The notes beneath the pieces are model-generated. The model was not told the origin of the DNA. It saw only the letters and a program-made list of their open reading frames with translations, and did no database searches. Shown one piece after another: positions 7,300 to 16,600 of a stretch of 18,775 nucleotides of DNA (positions are counted from its first letter, which is position 1; each line of letters begins with the position of its first letter). Location of the stretch: contig JAFTKI010000074.1 of assembly GCA_017453335.1 (NCBI GenBank), positions 1-18,775 of the forward strand, read 5' to 3'. A program made the position numbers and the translations under genes. The stretch is from Clostridia bacterium. Lineage in GTDB: Bacteria > Bacillota_A > Clostridia > Oscillospirales > CAG-272.

Positions 7300-7337
7300 A
7301 AAAGCACCTCCGTGTCCTTGGACACGGAGGCGCTTTT
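7300..7337 (-). terminator. Strong terminator of the phage-like operon
   Basis: CCTCCGTGTCC (7307-7317) pairs with GGACACGGAGG (7320-7330), and the flanks AAAAGC/GCTTTT extend the stem past one mismatch. On the minus strand the stem is followed by TTTTTGCG. It lies 19 bases after the stop of the 139-aa gene and closes the two-gene operon. The symmetric A/T flanks may also let it act on the plus strand. Confidence 0.88.
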
Positions 7338-7355
7338 GTTCGGCGTAAAACGCAC

Positions 7356-7775
7356 TCAGATCGCCGTGGTATGCAGCAGAGCGACGGCTTCGTCGTATTC
7401 GGCTCGCTTGCTCTTTCGCATCTCCAAATACGCAAGCCAGCGCGGATCCTCATCCGACCACTCCCCAAGCGTGTGCTTGTTGACCTTCCAATCATTCTCG
7501 GAAAGCCATCTCAGCACAGCCTCCTGCGTTCTTTTTGCCGCCCTTTGCGCGTCGGCACGCTTTGCGGCGGCTCGTCCGGCTTCCGCATCGGGAGCTTGGC
7601 ATTCCCTCGTATAAAAGGAACGTGTTTCGGGATCAAAGTACAGCATCTCGTTTTTACCGTGTGCCTCCAATGCGGCTACACGAAACGATGTCACATTGTC
7701 AACCTCTGCCGACTCAGCCAAGGCACCCTGTGCCACCGAAACCACCTCACCCTTTTGATCAATCCAAATAATCAT
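7356..7775 (-). CDS. Small phage-tail-accessory-like protein
   Basis: The 139-aa protein begins with a short beta-like part (MIIWIDQKGEVVSVAQG), then has an alanine/arginine-rich helical stretch at about 65-85. It ends with LRWLSENDWKVNKH followed by WLAYLEMRKSKRAEYDE. The combination of an xxDWKVxxH pattern and a following WLxYLxxRxxxRxE helix is typical of small proteins encoded just after tail-fibre or baseplate genes in Firmicutes prophages (XkdW/DUF4376-like or tail-fibre-assembly-like). This is recognition by pattern, not by profile search. The start ATG follows AAAGGAG about nine bases upstream. It lies 21 bases after the 344-aa gene and belongs to the same operon, which ends at the 7300-7337 hairpin. 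Confidence 0.7.
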   Translation of the reverse strand: MIIWIDQKGEVVSVAQGALAESAEVDNVTSFRVAALEAHGKNEMLYFDPETRSFYTRECQAPDAEAGRAAAKRADAQRAAKRTQEAVLRWLSENDWKVNKHTLGEWSDEDPRWLAYLEMRKSKRAEYDEAVALLHTTAI

Positions 7776-7796
7776 AGCTATATTCTCCTTTCTTAA

Positions 7797-8831
7797 TTAC
7801 TGATACCCTATCATCGTACAGGTGAGATAGTGCGAGTCGTCTTCCGCGAACAATGCAGCTTGCTCTATTGCCTTTTGAGCATCCTCGGGAAACTGCAAAA
7901 AGACCGCATAGGGACCGCCGTAAAGATTTGCAGCCTGGGGCGCATCGTGACACACCAACCGAACACCGCCTTGAGGCCATGCTGTATCGTACAATCGGCA
8001 GGTTCCGTCGGTCGGAGTCGTATCGATGTCCTTCCATGCGATCCCCTCGCTTCGGCCGTCATATACCGTTGTATGCCGCAAGACGCACAAAGGATCGGAA
8101 TGTTCCAGAACGATCCGTGTAACGGGACAGCTCATCAGGCTGATAATCGTCTCAGCCATTGAATGGTTGATCGAGGGGGAGACGTATTCCCCTGCATACT
8201 GCAAAAGCACCGATCCGTTTTGATCATCAACGTAATGCTCTCCAAAGCTGAGCTTGTAGACGTAGTTGCCTTCATCATCCAAACGCTCGTGTACGCGCAT
8301 ACGGAATTCCAATCTGCCAACCTCCTCCAAGCCGTAAGCATTTTCGATCTGCTCCTGAACCGCTTCTACAATGCCTTTTGCTTCTTCCAAAACGCCTTCA
8401 CTGCTTGCCGCCGCTGCGATGGCAAGCTCTGCCGCCGCCTGCGCTTCCAAAGCGTATCCCTTTGCCTCATTGGTATAACCGTTTCCGCTCTCCGGATTGG
8501 CGGGATGGTAGCCACAGCGAACCGACAGCCTGTACGGGACCTCTGCCTTTGTGGTTGCCCAAGCGGGCTCCTCCTCCACAGGCTCACCTGCATACACGCC
8601 AATGTAGACACGCGTCAAGTTGACAAACATCGGTGCCGCGCACGTATCTCCCTCAAATTCACGGTCGTAATAGCGGTTGCCCCATACGAAGCGGGCGGTC
8701 TTCACGCCAACACTTTGCCACTCCTCATCAAAATGAAACTTCACCGTGTCGTTGTTGCTTCCGCACACGGGATCACTTCCCAAGGAGCGATAGGTTGCTA
8801 CCCTATTTTTCACTTCAATATTGATAACCAT
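7797..8831 (-). CDS. Phage tail/baseplate-like protein
   Basis: The start chosen is the ATG at 8831 (MVINIEVKNR), six bases after AAAGGAG. An upstream extension of 20 codons has no RBS. The 344-aa product has an N-terminal beta domain (about 1-110) with VKFHFDEEWQ, TARFVWGNRYYD and YIGVYAGEP. This pattern of an xFxFDEEW strand followed by a GVY strand occurs in distal tail or baseplate proteins of clostridial prophages. About 122-170 is a strongly alanine/glutamate-rich helix suited to a trimeric stalk. About 175-344 is a globular C-terminal domain I do not recognise, which could be a receptor-binding or other terminal domain. No signal peptide is seen. It is the first gene of a two-gene operon driven from the operator region at 8908-9044. 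The phage origin is inferred. Confidence 0.75.
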   Translation of the reverse strand: MVINIEVKNRVATYRSLGSDPVCGSNNDTVKFHFDEEWQSVGVKTARFVWGNRYYDREFEGDTCAAPMFVNLTRVYIGVYAGEPVEEEPAWATTKAEVPYRLSVRCGYHPANPESGNGYTNEAKGYALEAQAAAELAIAAAASSEGVLEEAKGIVEAVQEQIENAYGLEEVGRLEFRMRVHERLDDEGNYVYKLSFGEHYVDDQNGSVLLQYAGEYVSPSINHSMAETIISLMSCPVTRIVLEHSDPLCVLRHTTVYDGRSEGIAWKDIDTTPTDGTCRLYDTAWPQGGVRLVCHDAPQAANLYGGPYAVFLQFPEDAQKAIEQAALFAEDDSHYLTCTMIGYQ

Positions 8832-8907
8832 AGTTTCTCCTTTTTCTTTTCGTTTCACCACCCATCCCTTTTTTTCGCAAATTCCACCCACTTTTTATTT
8901 GCGATAA

Positions 8908-8922
8908 TTCACGTTTTGTGAA
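8908..8922. promoter_or_regulatory. Operator 1 of the divergent repressor region
   Basis: TTCACGTTTTGTGAA is a 15-bp inverted repeat, differing from the perfect copy at 8983 by one base. It lies just downstream of the predicted start of the minus-strand transcript, where a bound repressor would block elongation or promoter clearance. Confidence 0.8.
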
Positions 8923-8934
8923 CGCCTTGTTTTT

Positions 8935-8963
8935 ATTATACACATTTCGTGTACTTTTGTCAA
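8935..8963 (-). promoter_or_regulatory. Promoter of the phage-like operon, with operator 2 in its spacer
   Basis: On the minus strand TTGACA (8963-8958), 17 bases, then TATAAT (8940-8935), a full consensus. The inverted repeat TACACATTTCGTGTA (8939-8953) overlaps the spacer and the -10 box. A strong promoter covered by an operator fits tight repression with high output on release. The leader is about 97 bases. Confidence 0.88.
8939..8953. promoter_or_regulatory. Operator 2
   Basis: TACACATTTCGTGTA carries the shared core of the 15-bp repeat (CAC..TTTCGTG) with altered outer bases. It sits in the spacer and -10 of the minus-strand promoter. Confidence 0.8.
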
Positions 8964-8982
8964 GTGGTTTTTCAAAATTATT

Positions 8983-8997
8983 TTCACGTTTCGTGAA
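8983..8997. promoter_or_regulatory. Operator 3 (perfect palindrome)
   Basis: TTCACGTTTCGTGAA has six-base arms that are exact reverse complements. It lies between the two divergent promoters, about 20 bases from each -35 box. Centre-to-centre spacing of operators 1 to 4 is 31, 44 and 42 bases, close to whole helical turns, which could allow cooperative binding. Confidence 0.85.
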
Positions 8998-9015
8998 CTT
9001 TTTTGAGAGAAACTC

Positions 9016-9044
9016 TTGACAGAGTTTACGATCCGTGTTAAAAT
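9016..9044 (+). promoter_or_regulatory. Promoter of the repressor gene, with operator 4 in its spacer
   Basis: TTGACA (9016-9021), 17 bases, TAAAAT (9039-9044). The degenerate repeat TTTACGATCCGTGTT (9025-9039) occupies the spacer, suggesting autoregulation of the repressor by a weaker site. Confidence 0.85.
9025..9039. promoter_or_regulatory. Operator 4 (degenerate)
   Basis: TTTACGATCCGTGTT keeps the ACG-N3-CGTG core of the other three repeats. Its exact place in the spacer of the repressor promoter supports it as a lower-affinity autoregulatory site. Confidence 0.65.
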
Positions 9045-9068
9045 AAAGACCGAAACGGAGGAATTGCC

Positions 9069-9683
9069 ATGAAATTTGCAACGATTCTGCGCGACCTGCG
9101 CAAGAAAAACGGGTACACACAAGAAGCCCTTGCCGAAAAGCTGAAGATCGCAAAAAGCACGGTGAGCATGTACGAGCACGGAGAAAGAATGCCCAACTAC
9201 GCCACCATGCAGGCACTGGCAGATCTGTTTGCCGTGGAAATGGATGTGCTGTACGGGCGCGAAGCACTTCCCCTGCCGCATAACGTCCGTACGGTGAAAA
9301 CAAAAAAGATCCCCCTTTTGGGAGAGATCGCGTGCGGAGAGCCGATTTTTGCGCAGGAGGAACACCAAGCCTTTGTGGAAGCGGGCGAGAATATTCAAGC
9401 CGACTTTTGCCTGACCGCCAAGGGCGACAGCATGATCGGCGCACGGATCCACGACGGAGACGTGGTATTCATCCGCTCCCAGCCGATGGTGGAAAACGGA
9501 GAGATCGCCGCGGTGATCATCGAAGATGAGGCGACCTTGAAGCGTTGGTATTACTACCCCGACACCGAGAAGCTGGTACTGACTCCCGAAAATCCGTCCT
9601 ACGAGCCGCTGGTCTACGTTGGCACCGAGCTGGAAAGCGTGCGTTGCCTCGGAAAAGCGATCTGTTTTATGAGCAACCTATAA
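9069..9683 (+). CDS. Phage-type repressor: XRE HTH with self-cleaving LexA/S24 domain
   Basis: The ATG follows ACGGAGGAAT with good spacing. The 204-aa protein has an XRE helix-turn-helix at about 5-60 (YTQEALAEKL then KSTVSMYEHGER) and a C-terminal LexA-like autoprotease domain. Its catalytic serine is S121 in AKGDSM and its lysine is K158 in EATLKRW. The cleavage site is Cys89-Gly90 in EIACGEP, where LexA and most CI repressors have Ala-Gly and UmuD has Cys-Gly. All parts needed for RecA-assisted self-cleavage are present, so loss of repression on DNA damage is expected; this is inferred from the family. It is divergent from the phage-like operon, with four operators between. No clear terminator follows; the next 100 bases are A/T-rich. 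Confidence 0.93.
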   Translation: MKFATILRDLRKKNGYTQEALAEKLKIAKSTVSMYEHGERMPNYATMQALADLFAVEMDVLYGREALPLPHNVRTVKTKKIPLLGEIACGEPIFAQEEHQAFVEAGENIQADFCLTAKGDSMIGARIHDGDVVFIRSQPMVENGEIAAVIIEDEATLKRWYYYPDTEKLVLTPENPSYEPLVYVGTELESVRCLGKAICFMSNL

Positions 9684-9782
9684 AAAGCCTATCAAAAGTG
9701 AAAAAAGTTTCTCTGAAATCTCCGACTTACCCAAAATTTTTGTTTTTTTGATAGAAATTCTATTTTTGTTAAAAATCAAGAC

Positions 9783-9811
9783 TTTACAAATCGAAAAAAA
9801 TGCGTTATAAT
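9783..9811 (+). promoter_or_regulatory. Promoter of the 35-aa peptide unit
   Basis: TTTACA (9783-9788), 17 bases, TATAAT (9806-9811). Transcription would start near 9818. A 5-bp hairpin GTCGC/GCGAC (9828-9840) lies in the leader of about 55 bases. Confidence 0.85.
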
Positions 9812-9872
9812 ATTGGAGTACAGTAAAGTCGCTGCGCGACATCTTCATATTTTACAAAAAAGGAGCATGATT

Positions 9873-9980
9873 ATGAAAAACACTACTTATGTTCAGCCTC
9901 AGATCGATTTTTTGATGCTTGACGAAAAAGACGTTATCACCACCTCCCCCTCGGCCGATCTGCCCGAAATTCCGATCTGA
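9873..9980 (+). CDS. 35-aa peptide with DVITTS motif, stand-alone gene
   Basis: The peptide begins MKNTTYVQPQIDFLMLDEKD, continues with VITTSPSADL and ends PEIPI. The ATG at 9873 lies seven bases after AAGGAG; an in-frame ATG at 9867 is too close to the RBS. It has its own promoter, leader hairpin and a perfect terminator, which strongly supports a real gene despite its size. There is no signal peptide, membrane segment, cysteine or clear RiPP core. The pattern Y-x-x-P-x-(I/E) ... L-D-E-x-DVITTS is one I recall from unannotated peptides of 35-60 residues in gut Clostridia, and that family link needs a search. The net charge is negative. The function is unknown. It lies between the repressor and rpoC. 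Confidence 0.82.
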   Translation: MKNTTYVQPQIDFLMLDEKDVITTSPSADLPEIPI

Positions 9981-10002
9981 CTCACAAACAAGCGAAACAG
10001 AC

Positions 10003-10037
10003 AAAAGAGAGAGGAAGCGATGCTTCCTCTCTCTTTT
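10003..10037. terminator. Perfect 16-bp bidirectional terminator
   Basis: AAAAGAGAGAGGAAGC pairs without mismatch with GCTTCCTCTCTCTTTT around a 3-base loop. It lies 22 bases after the 35-aa peptide stop and 20 bases after the rpoC stop on the other strand. U-tracts on both sides make it a shared terminator for the convergent units. Confidence 0.93.
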
Positions 10038-10057
10038 ATAATTCACAGGATCCGATC

Positions 10058-13000
10058 TCAAACGGCAGGCGTTTCTGCCTCGCCGTCGGCTTCGGGAGCT
10101 GCCACGATGTCGTTGGCCTGAACACCAACGCCGCGATAGCACTCCATACCGGTTCCTGCAGGAATCAGCTTACCGATAATTACGTTCTCCTTCAAGCCGA
10201 GCAGACGGTCAACCTTTCCGCGGATCGCCGCCTCGGTAAGAACCTTGGTGGTTTCCTGGAAGGATGCGGCAGACAGGAAGGACTCGGTCTGCAAGGATGC
10301 CTTTGTGATACCCAGCAGCTCGGTGGTCGCCGTTGCATGCTCCAAGCCCTCTTCGCCTGCGGCGATGCGGGCGTCAACAGCATTGTTGGCTTCCTCAAAC
10401 TCAACCATGTCGATTACCGAACCAACCAACAGATCGGTACTACCGCTCTCCGCAACACGCATCTTACGAGTCATCTGACGTGCAATGATCTCAATATGCT
10501 TGTCGTTTACGTTACACGACTGCGAACGGTAAACCTTCTGAATTTCCTTGATCAGATACTCGTAAACAGCATCCAAGCCCATGATTCTCATAATATCGGC
10601 AGGTGCCTTGTTACCCTCGGTCATTGCTTCACCGATTTCCATGTGCTGACCTTCCGTGATAACCAGCTTGGTACCGTAAGGAATCGTGTATTCCTTCACC
10701 TCGGGAACAACGCCCTCAGGCTGCTCCAGATCGGGATGAATGGTAACAACGTGAATGTTGGCGTTTTCGCCTGTGCTGATGTGCGCAGTTCCGCGAACCT
10801 CTGTCATGATAGCAGCCTTCTTGGGCTGACGTGCCTCGAACAACTCCTCGACACGGGGCAGACCCTGGGTAATATCCGAGCCTGCAACACCACCGGTGTG
10901 GAAGGTTCTCATGGTCAACTGCGTACCCGGCTCACCGATCGACTGTGCCGCGATAATACCAACAGCCTCACCGACCTGAACCAGCTTGCCGTTTGCAAGG
11001 TCTGCACCATAGCAATGTGCGCAGATACCCTGTTTTGCATGACACTGGATCACGGTACGGATGTGTACGCTGTGAATACCCGCACGAGCGATCTCGGCAG
11101 CAACCTCCTCGGTGATCATTTGGTCATCCTCAAGAATGACCTCACCGGTTTCGGGATGCACGATGGGACCCATCGTAAAGCGTCCGATAATACGGTCAGC
11201 CAACGGCTCCAGTACGTTCTTATCTTTTTCGTCAATAACGTCGTTCACCCAAGCACCCTTGGTGGTATCACACTTGACCTCGCGGACGATAACCTCCTGC
11301 GAAACGTCAACCAGACGACGCGTCAGGTAACCCGAGTCTGCGGTACGAAGTGCGGTATCCGAAAGTGCCTTACGCGAACCCTTTGCACCCATGAAGTACT
11401 CCAAGATATTCAAGCCTTCACGGAAGTTGGACTTAATCGGGATTTCGATGGTACGTCCGTTGGTCGCAAACATCAATCCGCGCATACCTGCGAGCTGACG
11501 CATCTGAGACTCTGAACCACGGGCTCCCGAATCTGCCATGATCTTGATCGGGTTGAACTGGCTGAAGCTGTTCTGCAAAGCAGCGGTTACCTGCTTGGTG
11601 GTCTTATCCCACAGCTTGACAACTGCATTGTAACGCTCCTCGGAGGTAAAGAGACCCTGACGGTAATACTCGTTGAGCTCATCAACCTGTGCCTGTGCCG
11701 CGTTGATCAATACGGGCTTCTCTTCGGGAATGGTCATATCGTATACCGAGATCGAGAAGGATGCTCTGGTGGAATACTGGTAACCCATCGCCTTGATGTC
11801 ATCCAGCATTCTCGCACAAACGGCAGGGCCGTTGTTACGGATACAGCGGTCAATGATCTGACCGAGCTGCTTCTTCTTGATCACGAATTCAACCTCAAGC
11901 TTAAAGAGGTTTGCGGGATCGCTTCTGTCTACGAAGCCAAGGTTCTGAGGCAGAGGCTGGTTGTAGATCAAACGACCAAGTGTGGTCTCGATCACAGCCG
12001 ACTTCTGTACGCCGTCGATCTCCTTAAACACGCGCACGCGGATCTTTGCATGCAAGCCCAACACACCGTTGCGATATGCACACATTGCCTCGTTGAAATC
12101 GCGGTAACAATTTCCTTCACCCGGCTCTCCGTCCTTTTCCATGGTCAGGTAGTAAGAACCGAGGATCATATCCTGCGAAGGCACTGCAACTGCCTTACCG
12201 TCCATGGGCTTGAGCAGGTTGTTTGCAGACAGCATCAGGAAACGTGCCTCTGCCTGTGCCTCTGCCGACAGCGGAACGTGAACAGGCATCTGGTCACCGT
12301 CGAAGTCGGCGTTAAATGCGGTACATACCAGCGGGTGCAGCTTGATTGCGCGTCCCTCAACCAATACAGGCTCGAACGCCTGGATCGACAAACGGTGCAA
12401 CGTAGGCGCACGGTTGAGCAGCACGGGATGCTCCTTGATCACGTTCTCCAATGCGTCCCAAACGCAAGCGTTTGCGGGATCGTACGCGCGGTCGATCTTC
12501 TTCTGCGCGTCCTTCATATTGGTAGCCTTGCCCATCTCGATCAATCTCTTGATTACGAAGGGCTTGAACAGCTCGATCGCCATTTCCTTGGGCAGACCGC
12601 ACTGATAGATCTTGAGCTGAGGTCCTACAACGATAACCGAACGTCCCGAATAGTCAACACGCTTACCCAACAGATTCTGACGGAATCGACCTTGCTTACC
12701 GCGCAGCATCTCGGACAGCGACTTGAGGGGACGGTTGGAGGCACCCGTTACGGGCTTTCCTCTCTTACCGTTGTCGATCAGAGCATCTACAGCCTCCTGC
12801 AGCATTCTCTTCTCGTTACGAACCACGATCTCGGGAGTGTGGATCTTCAGAAGCGTCTTCAAACGGTTGTTACGCGCAATGATGCGGCGATACAACTCGT
12901 TGATATCCGAGGTAGCAAATCTACCGCCGTCCAGCTGTACCATGGGACGGATTTCAGGGGGAATGACAGGAACCACGTCCAAAATCATCCACTCCAGGTG

Positions 13001-13678
13001 GTTACCCGAGTTACGGAATGCCTCAATAACCTCCAAACGCTTGATCAAATGCGTCTTCTTCTGTCCCGAAGCGGTTTCAAGCTCTTTCTTGAGCTGTTGG
13101 GAAAGCTCCTCAACATTGATACCTGCAAGCAGCTCCTTGATCGCCTCGGCACCCATGCCTGCGCGGAACTGGTCGCCGTATGCCTCGCGGTACTCCTTAT
13201 ACTGCTTCTCGGACAGCACCATGCCCTTTTCCAAGGACTCAATTCCGCCGGGATCGAGAACCACGTTCTCGGCAAAGTACAATACCTGCTCCAGTGCCTT
13301 GGGCGACATTTTCAGAACCAACGCCATACGCGAAGGAACGGCTTTGAAATACCAGATATGGGAAACGGGAGCCGCCAGCTCAATGTGTCCCATTCTTTCG
13401 CGGCGCACCTTTTTGGTGGTAACGTCAACGCCGCATTTTTCACAGCGGATCAGCTCCTTGCTGTGCGAGTTCTTATATTTACCGCACATGCAAGCGCCGT
13501 CCTTAGTCGGGCCAAAGATTCTTTCACAGAACAATCCGTCAGTTTCGGCTTTCAGGGTTCTGTAGTTGATGGTCTCGGGCTTGCTGACCTCACCGTAAGA
13601 CCACTCGCGGATCTTTTCGGGGGAAGCCAGACCAATCTTTATAGAATAAAATTCATTATGCTCCACAGTAGTAACCAT
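10058..13678 (-). CDS. rpoC: RNA polymerase subunit beta'
   Basis: The 1206-aa protein, close to the roughly 1200 of Firmicutes RpoC, carries every family landmark. The N-terminal zinc site is C63, C65, C79 and C82. The catalytic loop NADFDGDQM is at 456-464, with Mg-binding aspartates D458, D460 and D462. The second zinc site is C803, C879, C886 and C889. The bridge-helix/trigger-loop region near 890-930 reads [25 protein letters not shown]. It forms the active-site cleft of RNA polymerase with RpoB. The ATG at 13678 is 18 bases after the rpoB stop, with AAAGGA placed rather close to it (3-4 bases). It is co-transcribed with rpoB and ends at the 10003-10037 terminator. No ribosomal protein gene follows, unlike many Firmicutes where rpsL comes next. 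Confidence 0.99.
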   Translation of the reverse strand: MVTTVEHNEFYSIKIGLASPEKIREWSYGEVSKPETINYRTLKAETDGLFCERIFGPTKDGACMCGKYKNSHSKELIRCEKCGVDVTTKKVRRERMGHIELAAPVSHIWYFKAVPSRMALVLKMSPKALEQVLYFAENVVLDPGGIESLEKGMVLSEKQYKEYREAYGDQFRAGMGAEAIKELLAGINVEELSQQLKKELETASGQKKTHLIKRLEVIEAFRNSGNHLEWMILDVVPVIPPEIRPMVQLDGGRFATSDINELYRRIIARNNRLKTLLKIHTPEIVVRNEKRMLQEAVDALIDNGKRGKPVTGASNRPLKSLSEMLRGKQGRFRQNLLGKRVDYSGRSVIVVGPQLKIYQCGLPKEMAIELFKPFVIKRLIEMGKATNMKDAQKKIDRAYDPANACVWDALENVIKEHPVLLNRAPTLHRLSIQAFEPVLVEGRAIKLHPLVCTAFNADFDGDQMPVHVPLSAEAQAEARFLMLSANNLLKPMDGKAVAVPSQDMILGSYYLTMEKDGEPGEGNCYRDFNEAMCAYRNGVLGLHAKIRVRVFKEIDGVQKSAVIETTLGRLIYNQPLPQNLGFVDRSDPANLFKLEVEFVIKKKQLGQIIDRCIRNNGPAVCARMLDDIKAMGYQYSTRASFSISVYDMTIPEEKPVLINAAQAQVDELNEYYRQGLFTSEERYNAVVKLWDKTTKQVTAALQNSFSQFNPIKIMADSGARGSESQMRQLAGMRGLMFATNGRTIEIPIKSNFREGLNILEYFMGAKGSRKALSDTALRTADSGYLTRRLVDVSQEVIVREVKCDTTKGAWVNDVIDEKDKNVLEPLADRIIGRFTMGPIVHPETGEVILEDDQMITEEVAAEIARAGIHSVHIRTVIQCHAKQGICAHCYGADLANGKLVQVGEAVGIIAAQSIGEPGTQLTMRTFHTGGVAGSDITQGLPRVEELFEARQPKKAAIMTEVRGTAHISTGENANIHVVTIHPDLEQPEGVVPEVKEYTIPYGTKLVITEGQHMEIGEAMTEGNKAPADIMRIMGLDAVYEYLIKEIQKVYRSQSCNVNDKHIEIIARQMTRKMRVAESGSTDLLVGSVIDMVEFEEANNAVDARIAAGEEGLEHATATTELLGITKASLQTESFLSAASFQETTKVLTEAAIRGKVDRLLGLKENVIIGKLIPAGTGMECYRGVGVQANDIVAAPEADGEAETPAV

Positions 13679-13696
13679 GAATCCTTTCTTTATTCG

Positions 13697-16600
13697 TTAT
13701 TCATCATCGGAAAAATCAGAGTAGTCGTCCATTTCCTCATTGGAATCGTAGATCTCCTCCTCTTCGTCCTCGATCTCGTTTCCGTCCTCATCCTCATACA
13801 TATAAGACTTCTTCATTTCGTCGTCCTCTACGTTGCGTCCGAGAATCTCATCGATTGCTGCGGCGTCTGCCTTATTTGTGACAGGAGTATCCTCGTCACG
13901 GCAGAGGTCAGAAAGCTCAATATCATTGCCGTCACGGTCTCGAACGCGAACGTCGAGAGCCAACGACTGCAATTCCTTAACAAGAACCTTGAAGGACTCG
14001 GGAATACCCGGGGTAGGAACATTTTGGCCCTTGATGATCGCCTCGTATGCACGGCGGCGTCCATTGATATCGTCCGACTTCACGGTCAGGATCTCCTGCA
14101 ACGTGTAAGCCGCGCCGTATGCCTCAAGCGCCCAAACCTCCATCTCTCCGAAACGCTGTCCGCCAAACTGAGCTTTACCGCCCAAAGGCTGCTGCGTTAC
14201 AAGGGAGTACGGACCGTTGGAACGTGCGTGGATCTTATCGTCAACCAAGTGGTGCAGCTTCAGATAGTACATAATACCAACGGTAACGGGGTTATCGAAG
14301 GGTTCACCGGTACGGCCGTCATAAAGCACGGTCTTACCGTCCATAACTTTCAATCTCTTTTCAGCGCGGAGCGTATTCATAAACTCGCCGTCTGCACGCT
14401 CCTCAGCGCTCAGCACACGCAGCTCCTTCTCGCCCTGCTCGTTGGTGGTCTCCTCGTAAAGCTCCTTGCTCTCGGGATTCTCCAACGGGAACAGATCTCT
14501 TTGCATACCTGCAGCCTTCAAGCACTCGAGAATATCCTTCTCGTTTGCGCCGTCGAATACAGGCGTCATGATCTTCCAGCCAAGCTTTCTTGCGGCGATA
14601 CCAAGGTGCACCTCAAGCACCTGACCGATGTTCATACGCGAAGGTACGCCCAGAGGATTCAATACGATATCCAGCGGCGTTCCGTCGGGCAGGAACGGCA
14701 TATCCTCGGGAGGCAGAATGCGAGATACGACACCCTTGTTACCGTGACGTCCTGCCATCTTATCTCCCACCGAGATCTTACGCTTTTGCGCAACGTATAC
14801 CTTTACCACCTTGTTCACGCCTGCGGGCAGCTCGTCGCCTGCCTCATGCGAGAATACACGAACGTCCACAACGATACCCGATTCTCCGTGTGCAAGACGC
14901 AGGGAGGTATCACGAACCTCACGCGACTTCTCACCGAAAATGGCGCGGAGCAAGCGCTCCTCTGCGGTCAGCTCGGTCTCTCCCTTGGGAGTGATCTTAC
15001 CAACCAGAATATCACCCGAACGAACCTCGGTTCCCTTCTTTACAACGCCCTCGGCATTCAGATCCTTCAGGGCATCCTCACCCACGTTGGGAATCTCACG
15101 GGTAATTTCCTCCGGACCCAGCTTGGTGTCTCTTGCCTCAAGCTTGTACTCCTCGATGTGCAAGGAGGTATACATATCGTCACGTACCAAACGCTCATTC
15201 AGAAGAACGGCGTCCTCGTAGTTGTAGCCTTCCCATGTCATAAAGCCGATCAGCGCGTTCTTACCCAAGGAAACCTCTCCGTTGGAGGTTGCGGGACCGT
15301 CGGCGATCACCTGTCCTGCCTCTACCACATCACCCTTCTTTACGATGGGACGCTGGTTGAAGCAAGTACCCTGGTTGGTACGCTTGAACTTGATCAGATT
15401 ATAAACATCCTTTACACCGCCCTCGCAAGCGATCACGATGCGGTCTGCCTGCACACGCTCAACAACGCCTGCACGGGTTGCGATCACTACAACTCCCGAG
15501 TCGATGGCAGCCTTGTATTCCATACCGGTACCAACGATAGGCGAATCGGTCACCATCAAGGGAACCGCCTGCTTCTGCATGTTCGAGCCCATCAGCGCAC
15601 GGGAGTTGTCGTCGTTTTCCAGGAAGGGGATCATTGCGGTTGCAACCGATACCAGCATCTTGGGAGCCACGTCCATATACATGATATCTGCCGCATCGGC
15701 TTCCACGATCTCGGATTTGTCGCGCGCGATAACCTTCTGGTTAACGAATGCGTTGTTCTCATCCAAGGGCTCATTTGCCTGTGCTACAACGAAATTATCC
15801 TCCACATCGGCAGTCATATACTCGACCTCGTCGGTCACGATATGCTTCACGTTTCCGTTCTCATCGGTCACGTGCTTTACCTTACGGTAGGGAGCCTCAA
15901 TGAAGCCGTACTCGGAAATGCGGGCATAAGTGGTCAGATACGAGATCAGGCCGATGTTAGGACCTTCAGGCGTCTCGATCGGGCACATACGTCCGTACTG
16001 CGTGTAGTGAACGTCACGCACGTCGAAGGATGCGCGGTCACGCGAGAGACCACCGGGACCAAGTGCCGACAGACGGCGCTTGTGCGTCAGCTCTGCCAAG
16101 GGGTTGTTCTGGTCCATGAACTGAGACAGCTGGCTGGAGCCGAAGAACTCGCGGATGGCAGTGGTAACGGGACGGATATTGATCAGCGCCTGTACGGTCA
16201 GCTTCTCATTATCCTGTGTGGTCATACGCTCCTTGATGATCTTATCCATACGGGTGAATCCGATACGGAGCTGATTTTGGAGCTGCTCACCAACCGAACG
16301 GATACGACGGTTGCCCAGGTGGTCGATGTCGTCCACACAACCGATATCGTGCGTCAGGTTGAGCAAATAGTTGATCGATGCAAAAATATCGTCAATCGTG
16401 ATGTGCTTGGGGCAGAGCTCAGCAATTCTCTCCTTTGCCATACGACGGATGGCATCCACATCACCCTCGCAAGCCTGCATGATATCCATCAGCACGGGAA
16501 TGCGAGCCTTTTCACGAACACCGCAATCCTGCAGATCGAAGCCCAAGAGGTACTCGGGCTCAACGGTGTTGTTACCCATCACCTTCACAACGTCGCCGTT

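Noticed and set aside
8908..9039. CRISPR-like array or LexA boxes for the repeated 15-mers
   Set aside because: The copies are too short and unevenly spaced for CRISPR and lack the Firmicutes LexA box pattern; operators for the adjacent repressor explain them better.
9684..9782. Terminator for the repressor gene
   Set aside because: CTATCAAAA and TTTTGATAG could pair, but only across a loop of about 47 bases; too weak to call.
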